Assembly: GCA_019828595.1 (NCBI GenBank) | Contig: JAHQRK010000026.1 | Span: forward strand, 496,001 to 560,000 | DNA length: 64,000 nucleotides | Direction: 5' to 3' | Origin: Aphanomyces cochlioides | Taxonomy: Eukaryota > Oomycota > Saprolegniomycetes > Saprolegniales > Verrucalvaceae | Shown here: piece by piece, positions 11,386 through 21,200 of the stretch | Layout: every line of letters begins with the position of its first letter | Position numbering within the stretch: the stretch's first letter is position 1 | Made by a program: the position numbers and the translations under genes | The notes under the pieces: generated by a model | Databases searched by the model: none | What the model was told of the DNA's origin: nothing | What the model saw: the letters and a program-made list of their open reading frames with translations, nothing else

Positions 11386-14300
11386 TTAGAGTTGATCGTC
11401 CTCCAAATCGAGGGGATCAATTTCGTCGGCGTTCATGGAGTGGTGAGCTTTGCTGCAGAGCTCGTCGATGTGGTAATTGTTGGTGATGCTTTTGAGCATC
11501 GAGATGGCCGACAAGACGGGAGCCGGCAAAGTGAACTTCTCGAGATTGTCGCTGAAGTTTTCGATCAAAGCAAACAGCGACCAGTCCGTCAAGCAGTTGG
11601 TGTCAGGCAATCTTGTTGCTTCTTGGTTCAATAGAACAGTCAGTGCCTCCGAGTTTGTGTAGAGGTCTGGGGCCCGATTTGAGAGGAATAAGTCAATCGT
11701 AGCAAGTGCAAAGAGGATGCGCTTGATCTCTGGTATGTCCGTGGTCAATTCTTCCAAGATTTCTGACGGGTGAATCTTGTATTGAGCCATGAAGTTGACG
11801 TGATGTTTGTAGTTGTGAGGCTTGCCTTGAGCTTTTAACAAAGCCATCTTGCGCTCAATAGTCTTGGTTGCAACAAGTGACTGAAACAAACTGAGGTCTT
11901 CATCTTGTGCGTACATAGCATGTGCAACGAGCTGAGGGTCATCTCGCAAAATGCGTTGACATTCGGTGATACTGCCTTCGACTTTCTTATCTCGAATGAT
12001 CTTCTTCGCCAATTCGAGGTGGGCTGCAGCAGACTTGTTAAGTCGTTGTTTCTTCGCTTTGCCTTTGGTCTTTTCGGGCGTGGCGCACTTGAATCTTCCA
12101 ATACAATTCGAGGCACTGCAAAGTCTTCAAACGAGAGTTCCACGTCGTCTTCTTTGAGGATATGAAAACGGTTGGATGTCGGCAGGGGATCCAAACGTGG
12201 GGACGAAGGCAAAGTACGTTTTGGAGCTGGTCCAGACCGGTAGCCCGTTACCAATTGAAGGTCCAGCGAGTTCTTGGGCTGCTCACTTGGTGGAGCAAGA
12301 GCGGGCGATTCGTTGGTAGACATTTCCACATCTTCTTGTTGTTTGTCTTGTCCATTGTTGTTAGGGGGATCGCTGTCACCAGACATATCGACATCAGAGC
12401 CATGAGAAGGAGCTGTTGGCTGTGGTTGTTCATCTTGACCATCTTCAGATGCCTCAGTTGAGTCGGCCTTGCCTTCCGCATTTGTTCCAGGGTCTTGATC
12501 ATGATCGTCTCCATCAGGTTCAGGTTCTTTTTCTCCTGACGGAGGAGATTTTGCCGCTGCCTTGGCCGCTTTTGCCTTCGCTTTTTCAGCCTTGGCCTCT
12601 GCACGTCGTGAAACAATCGACGGAGGCAATGTCTTGTTCAGAGCAGCGATCTTGTGCTGAAACACGACGACAAAAGGCTGACCCGACGGATCCGTAATGG
12701 TGATTTCGCGTAGTGCGTCGCCGGATTTTGGCACCAACACTGCAGGAGGCGCAGACGACTTGAAAATGACTCTCAAATGCGGCGACTTGATGTTCTGACC
12801 AGCAGTAGGGTTGAATGCTGCTATCACTGACTTGGTCAATGCAGCCATTTTCTTGACAATCGCCTTGGCCATCGAAGGGTGACTGACCTTGTTGAACGTA
12901 ACGTAGTAGTTGTTGCCATAACGCGAGTACTTGGGAACCAGGAAGTCTTTGCCACCAAGTCGAAACGTTGTGCCTCCCATTTCCACGCACGTAGACAAGT
13001 TGTAACTTGAGATCACAATGGTCTGTGGGTTCTTCTTGTGGATCAAAATGTTCGGAAATTTGGAGCCCCATAACGAACCAGGATTTTCCTTGACAAATTG
13101 ATCGCAGATGACTTTTTCGGACCAGTCCTTGTAGCCTTCGCCCAACTTGACTGTGAGCTCGTACACTTGGGACTGGGGGGTGAGCAAAATGTTTTCAATG
13201 AAGGCGTCCATGTCACCAGAGTCTTTGTAGAATGCGTCCGCCATGGCCTCGCATCGCGCAATATCGTCATCGGCAATAGCATGAGCACCAGTGTTGCGAT
13301 GTTTCGCGCCTTTGGGGGCATTGCCTTGCTTGGAATCTTTCTTGGACGAAGCTGAATCCTTGCCGGGAGTCTTTTGCGTCCATGGATTGGCCTTTTCAGC
13401 GTTTTGTTGCTCTTGATCGCCTTGTATTTTGTCTGCCGCGGTAGGAGGATCAACAGCGCCATTTCCTTGAGCAACGGATTTGTCGACAATGTCTTGATTT
13501 GACTGGTCATTGTCATTGTTTGTCGATTGTTCCTCTTGAATAACTTCTCCAGGAGTATCACACGGCTTCGCTTGGCCGTTAATGTCGCCTGACCCATCCA
13601 CCTCCGAGTGAATTTGAGTATTTCCCTCGTCGGTTAAGGCCTCGGTTTCAGTAGAATCCTTCCCCTCGGCGTCTCCAGAGACCATATCCACGTCCTCTTG
13701 AGATTTTTCTTCTTCCTCTCCCGTTCTAGGAGGCTCAGCACAGGGGGCGACGCGGTTGGTGGCTGCTGGCTCAGTCCCATTGGTCACGAGAAAGGCCGGG
13801 GCCAGACCCCCAGTGACAGGGGTAGAAGGGGAATCCATGCCATCCCCGCAGCACGGTGACTGGGGTACACCATTGCTCCGGCGAGAACCCAAATCGGGAT
13901 ACCGCCCCCGCCCCTCCGAAGAGGCCCCTGGGGGGAAGTAGACAGAACCGCAGGGTGTGCCCATAGGGGGGGCCCTCGTAGCCTCTAGGGCTGGCATGGA
14001 CCCCGTTTTCTCGCCGCCTTCACTGGGGATCGACTCCAATTGGAGTCCAGGGAAGCAGCCACCACAGGCACAAGGCCCCAGTGGTTCGCCCTCCTGAGTG
14101 AGGGCTTCGCTAGACAAGTTAACGACAGTGGTCTGGGGGTCAACCACTGACCCACTGAGGTTGACCCCCCCTGGAACTCCGGCGAGTGGAGCACCAGGTG
14201 AAGCGCTGGGGGAGCGAGACGCAGATTGGTCTCCAGAGACGCTGTTGGGGTCGAACTCGACCTCCACTTCGGCCCTAGGGTTAGGTGTAGAGACATTACT

Positions 14301-14423
14301 CACACCACTTCCGCCATCCTGATTGGACGACGAAAGTGGGTGAGGTGATACAATACCTGGAATGATGGTGACTCCGTGAGTGTTGGTCTCACGGAGCTCG
14401 GAACAGCTGTTGGCGTTGGACAT
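11386..14423 (-). pseudogene. LINE ORF1, one frameshift, in M2
   Basis: From ATG at 14423 to TAA at 11386. This is the only copy in the window whose N-terminal G-run has seven bases (14165-14171), which keeps the first 250 residues in frame with the rest. About 780 residues are open. A lost T in a T-run at 12071-12074 then shifts the frame just before the Lys-rich segment and replaces the helical C-terminus. The composition is very acidic and Ser/Pro/Gly-rich at the N-terminus, then globular (about residues 470-610), then Ala/Lys-rich. Confidence 0.86.
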
Positions 14424-14484
14424 TTTGAGCGCGGCGGCACTTGATAACTTCTTGACTTGAGGGGTACGAGGCAAATTCGGAAGT

Positions 14485-15073
14485 TGGGACCTGGCGCTGA
14501 GTTCGAACTGCTGTGTCGAATAGCATGATAGAACTCGTTGGCGCGCAAGGGAGCCGACAGCTCTTTCTGGGCTTGCTCTGGCAGTTGCTTGTGTCGAGTC
14601 AATGGGGTCAGAAATGACGACACTTCGTCTCCAGATCGCTGCACCTCGGGAGCTGCAAACAAGTCCTTGTAGTAGTCGACCAGGACGTCAGACATGCCTT
14701 GTTGATTGGAGACAACATTTCCATTGACATCCACCAACTCTTTGAAGACTGTCTTCTTCAAGGGGGTAGGGACAGGGGACATGAAGTGGAACTTGGACGA
14801 GCGCTCTGCTTTGTACAAGTGAAGTTGGAACGCCTGGTCTTGACGAAACTGCTTGTCTCGATCTTGCAGCTCGTGAATTTGCTTTTGAAGGTCTCGCACT
14901 CGATCCACCAGCACTGAATCTTGACGCATGTTGGGGACTTGCAAAAGCGAAGCGATCTCGACAGCTAACTTCTTCAACGGCAGACGTTGTTTCTCCAATC
15001 GTTGAGAATGGAATTCTTTGAGTTGGGAGCGGATATCATTGACCAGCATGTCGTAGGCCTTGGAGATATTGTG
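14485..15073 (-). mobile_element. LINE copy M3, ORF2 middle fragment (left of E1)
   Basis: Antisense ORF2 sequence equivalent to residues about 308-502 (linker before the RT and the start of the RT domain). On the right it runs into the E1 insertion and continues at 22470. On the left it stops in the APGPN motif, where the 5' end of M2 begins. It is open in its frame but has no start or end of its own. Bases 15058-15073 are the left TSD of E1. Confidence 0.85.
15058..15073 (+). repeat. Target-site duplication of E1, left copy
   Basis: CCTTGGAGATATTGTG, 16 bp, repeated exactly at 22454-22469. It lies in the antisense ORF2 of M3. The leading CC may instead be the last two bases of the element; in that case the TSD is 14 bp. 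Confidence 0.9.
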
Positions 15074-15080
15074 ACTTCCG

Positions 15081-15094
15081 AATTTGCCTCGTAC
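15081..15094 (+). other. 5' arm of 14-nt complementarity between LINE ends
   Basis: AATTTGCCTCGTAC, seven bases inside the element, is the exact reverse complement of GTACGAGGCAAATT at 22388-22401 in the 3' UTR. The same pair exists in M2, so it is a family property. It could let the RNA ends pair. Confidence 0.7.
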
Positions 15095-15386
15095 CCCTCA
15101 AGTCAAGAAGTTATCAAGTGCCGCCGCGCTCAAAATGTCCAACGCCAACAGCTGTTCCGAGCTCCGTGAGACCAACACTCACGGAGTCACCATCATTCCA
15201 GGTATTGTATCACCTCACCCACTTTCGTCGTCCAATCAGGATGGCGGAAGTGGTGTGAGTAATGTCTCTACACCTAACCCTAGGGCCGAAGTGGAGGTCG
15301 AGTTCGACCCCAACAGCGTCTCTGGAGACCAATCTGCGTCTCGCTCCCCCAGCGCTTCACCTGGTGCTCTACTCGCTGGAGTTCCA

Positions 15387-15424
15387 GGGGGGGGTCAACC
15401 TCAGTGGGTCAGTGGTTGACCCCC
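15387..15424 (+). other. G-run followed by 11-bp hairpin in ORF1
   Basis: Eight G (15387-15394) overlap the left arm of a perfect stem, GGGGGTCAACC (15390-15400) with GGTTGACCCCC (15414-15424), loop 13. M2 has seven G at the same place and M1 has eight. This is a slippage-prone run inside a stable stem. Confidence 0.6.
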
Positions 15425-15511
15425 AGACCACTGTCGTTAACTTGTCTAGCGAAGCCCTCACTCAGGAGGGCGAACCACTGGGGCCTTGTGCCTGTGGTGG
15501 CTGCTTCCCTG

Positions 15512-15527
15512 GACTCCAATTGGAGTC
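15512..15527 (+). other. Perfect 16-bp palindrome in ORF1
   Basis: GACTCCAATTGGAGTC is its own reverse complement. It lies in the GC-rich N-terminal coding part (about 15290-15840) that holds several other short inverted repeats, and it is also present in M1 and M2. Confidence 0.6.
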
Positions 15528-18230
15528 GATCCCCAGTGAAGGCGGCGAGAAAACGGGGTCCATGCCAGCCCTAGAGGCTACGAGGGCCCCCCCTATGGGC
15601 ACACCCTGCGGTTCTGTCTACTTCCCCCCAGGGGCCTCTTCGGAGGGGCGGGGGCGGTATCCCGATTTGGGTTCTCGCCGGAGCAATGGTGTACCCCAGT
15701 CACCGTGCTGCGGGGATGGCATGGATTCCCCTTCTACCCCTGTCACTGGGGGTCTGGCCCCGGCCTTTCTCGTGACCAATGGGACTGAGCCAGCAGCCAC
15801 CAACCGCGTCGCCCCCTGTGCTGAGCCTCCTAGAACGGGAGAGGAAGAAGAAAAATCTCAAGAGGACGTGGATATGGTCTCTGGAGACGCCGAGGGGAAG
15901 GATTCTACTGAAACCGAGGCCTTAACCGACGAGGGAAATACTCAAATTCACTCGGAGGTGGATGGGTCAGGCGACATTAACGGCCAAGCGAAGCCGTGTG
16001 ATACTCCTGGAGAAGTTATTCACGAGGAACAATCGACAAACAATGACAATGACCAGTCAAATCAAGACATTGTCGACAAATCCGTTGCTCAAGGAAATGG
16101 CGCTGTTGATCCTCCTACCGCGGCAGACAAAATACAAGGCGATCAAGAGCAACAAAACGCTGAAAAGGCCAATCCATGGACGCAAAAGACTCCCGGCAAG
16201 GATTCAGCTTCGTCCAAGAAAGATTCCAAGCAAGGCAATGCTCCCAAAGGCGCAAAACACCGCAACACTGGTGCTCATGCTATTGCCGATGACGATATTG
16301 CGCGATGCGAGGCCATGGCGGACGCATTCTACAAAGACTCTGGTGACATGGACGCCTTCATTGAAAACATTTTGCTCACCCCCCAGTCCCAAGTGTACGA
16401 GCTCACAGTCAAGTTGGGCGAAGGCTACAAGGACTGGTCCGAAAAAGTCATCTGCGATCAATTTGTCAAGGAAAATCCTGGTTCGTTATGGGGCTCCAAA
16501 TTTCCGAACATTTTGATCCACAAGAAGAACCCACAGACCATTGTGATCTCAAGTTACAACTTGTCTACGTGCGTGGAAATGGGAGGCACAACGTTTCGAC
16601 TTGGTGGCAAAGACTTCCTGGTTCCCAAGTACTCGCGTTATGGCAACAACTACTACGTTACGTTCAACAAGGTCAGTCACCCTTCGATGGCCAAGGCGAT
16701 TGTCAAGAAAATGGCTGCATTGACCAAGTCAGTGATAGCAGCATTCAACCCTACTGCTGGTCAGAACATCAAGTCGCCGCATTTGAGAGTCATTTTCAAG
16801 TCGTCTGCGCCTCCTGCAGTGTTGGTGCCAAAATCCGGCGACGCACTACGCGAAATCACCATTACGGATCCGTCGGGTCAGCCTTTTGTCGTCGTGTTTC
16901 AGCACAAGATCGCTGCTCTGAACAAGACATTGCCTCCGTCGATTGTTTCACGACGTGCAGAGGCCAAGGCTGAAAAAGCGAAGGCAAAAGCGGCCAAGGC
17001 AGCGGCAAAATCTCCTCCGTCAGGAGAAAAAGAACCTGAACCTGATGGAGACGATCATGATCAAGACCCTGGAACAAATGCGGAAGGCAAGGCCGACTCA
17101 ACTGAGGCATCTGAAGATGGTCAAGATGAACAACCACAGCCAACAGCTCCTTCTCATGGCTCTGATGTCGATATGTCTGGTGACAGCGATCCCCCTAACA
17201 ACAATGGACAAGACAAACAACAAGAAGATGTGGAAATGTCTACCAACGAATCGCCCGCTCTTGCTCCACCAAGTGAGCAGCCCAAGAACTCGCTGGACCT
17301 TCAATTGGTAACGGGCTACCGGTCTGGACCAGCTCCAAAACGTACTTTGCCTTCGTCCCCACGTTTGGATCCCCTGCCGACATCCAACCGTTTTCATATC
17401 CTCAAAGAAGACGACGTGGAACTCTCGTTTGAAGACTTTGCAGTGCCTCGAATTGTATTGGAAGATTCAAGTGCGCCACGCCCGAAAAAGACCAAAGGCA
17501 AAGCGAAGAAACAACGACTTAACAAGTCTGCTGCAGCCCACCTCGAATTGGCGAAGAAGATCATTCGAGATAAGAAAGTCGAAGGCAGTATCACCGAATG
17601 TCAACGCATTTTGCGAGATGACCCTCAGCTCGTTGCACATGCTATGTACGCACAAGATGAAGACCTCAGTTTGTTTCAGTCACTTGTTGCAACCAAGACT
17701 ATTGAGCGCAAGATGGCTTTGTTAAAAGCTCAAGGCAAGCCTCACAACTACAAACATCACGTCAACTTCATGGCTCAATACAAGATTCACCCGTCAGAAA
17801 TCTTGGAAGAATTGACCACGGACATACCAGAGATCAAGCGCATCCTCTTTGCACTTGCTACGATTGACTTATTCCTCTCAAATCGGGCCCCAGACCTCTA
17901 CACAAACTCGGAGGCACTGACTGTTCTATTGAACCAAGAAGCAACAAGATTGCCTGACACCAACTGCTTGACGGACTGGTCGCTGTTTGCTTTGATCGAA
18001 AACTTCAGCGACAATCTCGAGAAGTTCACTTTGCCGGCTCCCGTCTTGTCGGCCATCTCGATGCTCAAAAGCATCACCAACAATTACCACATCGACGAGC
18101 TCTGCAGCAAAGCTCACCACTCCATGAACGCCGACGAAATTGATCCCCTCGATTTGGAGGACGATCAACTCTAAGGCTTCTATCCCCTGCTTCAATCCAT
18201 TTCAACCTCCCCTCTGACCCCTCCATTCTA

Positions 18231-18240
18231 CTCATTTTCA
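18231..18240 (+). promoter_or_regulatory. Oomycete-type initiator-like motif before ORF2
   Basis: CTCATTTTCA, 22 bases before the ORF2 start, fits the oomycete initiator consensus (YTCANTYY), while the following CAWTTT element is only partly matched. The whole 78-bp spacer is pyrimidine-rich and lacks an AG acceptor. The motif is kept in P0, M1, M2, E6 and E10. It could start a separate ORF2 transcript, but this is inference. Confidence 0.25.
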
Positions 18241-18252
18241 TCTGTACTCGTG

Positions 18253-21200
18253 ATGATTGACAACAACTTCTCCGATGTCCCAACTGAACTCGTGGACTGG
18301 GACCCACAAATCATCTCCCTCAACACCAATGGCTTCTCCAACAGTCATCGGTACATCCTCGACAAACTATCAAGTGTTCACGACGTTTCCTTTATCCAAG
18401 AAACCCGTTTCCGCACGCCAAGTCTCCACGACCGTGTTGCGTTCCATTGGCAACGCATCACAAACCACGAAGGCTCTTTGTTCTTTGAAGAGTCTATTTA
18501 CCCTGAAGTATCCACGTCGCCAGCCACTGGAGGTCTGGCTACATTGATACATCCTCACTCTCCTTTGAAGAACGCCACTCAAGTCCCTCATGGCAACCCA
18601 GTGCTTCGTGGTCGTTATCTACAAGTGCGATGTACTCTGGGTCCACTGACAGTCGTTCTCCACAATATCTATGCGCCGGCAGCCTTCCAACAACGAGCAA
18701 GTTACTTCGAAGAATTGCCACGCGACTTTCCTCCACATGCGCTCCACATTGTTGGAGGAGATTTCAACTGCACTCTCAACAAAGATTTGGATTCGTTGAG
18801 ACCCAGTACCTCCACCATGGCCGGCACCCTTCAACTGGAACAATGGATGCACAGTTTGTCTCTGGTGGATCTGTTTCGCCGTCAAAACCCCGTGGCACGA
18901 GCCTTCACAAGTCCCACACTCACCAACCGACTCGACTACATATTTTGTTCGTCCACCTTGGCGGGTCTTCGTCATTGGAAGGCGACGCACATGCCACACG
19001 TTCCACAGGCAGACCACGTGGCTTGTCGTATCATCACAAAGCGTCAAACATTGCGCCATGGCTCTGGATCATGGAAAGCTCCAACTTGGCTACTTCGTCT
19101 ACCACGAGCGGCCGAGATTGTTCATGGATGTCTGGATCGATTTTTGGACAAGTCTCCAACATTCCACAATATCTCCAAGGCCTACGACATGCTGGTCAAT
19201 GATATCCGCTCCCAACTCAAAGAATTCCATTCTCAACGATTGGAGAAACAACGTCTGCCGTTGAAGAAGTTAGCTGTCGAGATCGCTTCGCTTTTGCAAG
19301 TCCCCAACATGCGTCAAGATTCAGTGCTGGTGGATCGAGTGCGAGACCTTCAAAAGCAAATTCACGAGCTGCAAGATCGAGACAAGCAGTTTCGTCAAGA
19401 CCAGGCGTTCCAACTTCACTTGTACAAAGCAGAGCGCTCGTCCAAGTTCCACTTCATGTCCCCTGTCCCTACCCCCTTGAAGAAGACAGTCTTCAAAGAG
19501 TTGGTGGATGTCAATGGAAATGTTGTCTCCAATCAACAAGGCATGTCTGACGTCCTGGTCGACTACTACAAGGACTTGTTTGCAGCTCCCGAGGTGCAGC
19601 GATCTGGAGACGAAGTGTCGTCATTTCTGACCCCATTGACTCGACACAAGCAACTGCCAGAGCAAGCCCAGAAAGAGCTGTCGGCTCCCTTGCGCGCCAA
19701 CGAGTTCTATCATGCTATTCGACACAGCAGTTCGAACTCAGCGCCAGGTCCCAACGCTCTGCCATTCGAAGTCCTCAAACTTGCACCTCACAAGTGGTCG
19801 TTGGTATTGGAGCTGCTATTCACACACCAGCTCCATTCTCACCCTCGCTTGACTCCCATGCAACTTGTCAGTACGCTGGTGTTGCTGCACAAGAAAGGCC
19901 CCAAGTCACAAGCCAAGAACTATCGGCCCATTAGCCTACTCAACACGGATGTGAAAATCCTGACGAGTATTCTGGCTTATCGACTTCAGCGCCACATTCG
20001 ACACATCATCCACCCGGACCAGCAAGGCTTTATCCGTCGAAGCAATATCCAAACCAATATTGCACGACTGGATGACATGCTGCACCACATCAAACTACAC
20101 AGTCCGTCCTCGATGGTGGCACTGCTTGACTTTGAGAAAGCTTTTGATCGCGTGGACCACGCGTACTTGCTCCGCGTCCTCCGTCACTATGGCTTTCCCG
20201 AAACCTTTGTTGACATGGTTCGCGTACTGTACTCGGGCCGCAAGTCTCGCATCTTGGTGAACGGCTTCTTGTCCAAGCCAGTTCACATCTCACGCGGTGT
20301 GTTGCAAGGTGATCCACTGTCGCCACTTCTGTTTGTGATCGCTTTGGAACCGATGTGCCAACTCCTACGGCAACACTCCAACTATGGCATCAAGTGTGGG
20401 GATCGCTACTACACTGGGAGTTACTTTGCCGACGACTCGCAACTCTATGCGGCAAATGAGACGTGCCTCCACCGGCAGCTTGCATTGGTTCAAACCTTTT
20501 GCGACAAGTCTGGTTTCCGACTCAACGTAGACAAGACCCAAATTCTGACCTACAGCCAGTTGAATGGGAACCTTGCCTCACTACAAGTTACTTCCGACAG
20601 TCCCGTGAAGGCTCTTGGTATCTTGGTTGCGCCCAATCTTTCTCCATTGGCACGTTTCAATTACGTGTTTGAGAAGTTTGTGGCTCGCTTGTCTTTGTGG
20701 CTCTACAAGGCTCGAACCATGGCCGGAAAAGTCACTATCCTGCAAAGCATATGTCTGCCTGTGTTATGGTACCAACTGGCTTTTGTCCCTGCCGACAAAG
20801 ACCTGGCCAAAAAGATCGACAAGGCCATGCTTCAATTTATGCATGGTGAAGAAATCAACCCATCCTCCTCTGTCCATGGCCTCCGTTTGATCAAAAAGGA
20901 GATCCTATTCATGCCGAAGAAGTCCGGTGGCTTAGGCCTGCACCATGCACTTGCTTTATGGCAACAACACAACCGCTCTGTCATGATCAGATGCATTCAA
21001 GCCATCACCACCCCACCCCGCAAGTCTGCCATGTCCGCCTGGATTACGCCGGGCTATACTCTCCTCGAGAAGGCTTTTCATCCATGGGGTTCCCCCCGAG
21101 ATCTCCTCTTGGCAAATGGCTCTTCTGCATTCATCAGACAACTGTACAAGAATCCCAATATCACTCCAATGTGGAAAGCCTTATTGAGTAGCTGGTTTGA

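Larger units (their letters stand above)
7105..14484 (-). mobile_element. LINE copy M2, full length (7380 bp)
   Basis: Antisense copy with both ends present. The 5' end ACTTCCG is at 14484 and the 3' end TTAAATGAG at 7105. Its length is identical to that of E1. The flanks do not match each other: ORF2 sequence of M3 on the right, ORF1 sequence of M1 on the left. The left flank is instead the TSD of M3. The simplest reading is that M2 inserted into M3 and later recombination between their homologous 3' parts removed the M2/M3 3' junction, leaving one shared 3' end. Confidence 0.85.
15135..18174 (+). pseudogene. LINE ORF1 protein (about 1012 aa), one G-run frameshift, in E1
   Basis: The start ATG at 15135 is the first in the transcript and gives a 61-nt 5' UTR. 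The N-terminal 460 residues are acidic and rich in Ser, Pro, Gly, Thr and Gln, and look disordered. Residues about 470-605 are a compact hydrophobic/basic segment (SYNLSTC ... TLPPS) that is the likely RNA-binding part. An Ala/Lys/Glu-rich linker, an acidic linker and a Lys-rich run (KKTKGKAKKQR, near 785) follow, then a helical C-terminus. No CCHC knuckle or known domain is recognised. The only defect is a run of eight G at 15387-15394. With eight, reading stops at 15419; M2 has seven and stays open there. Everything after the run is open to TAA. Whether the eighth G is a mutation, a slippage site or a sequencing error cannot be decided here. Confidence 0.8.
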
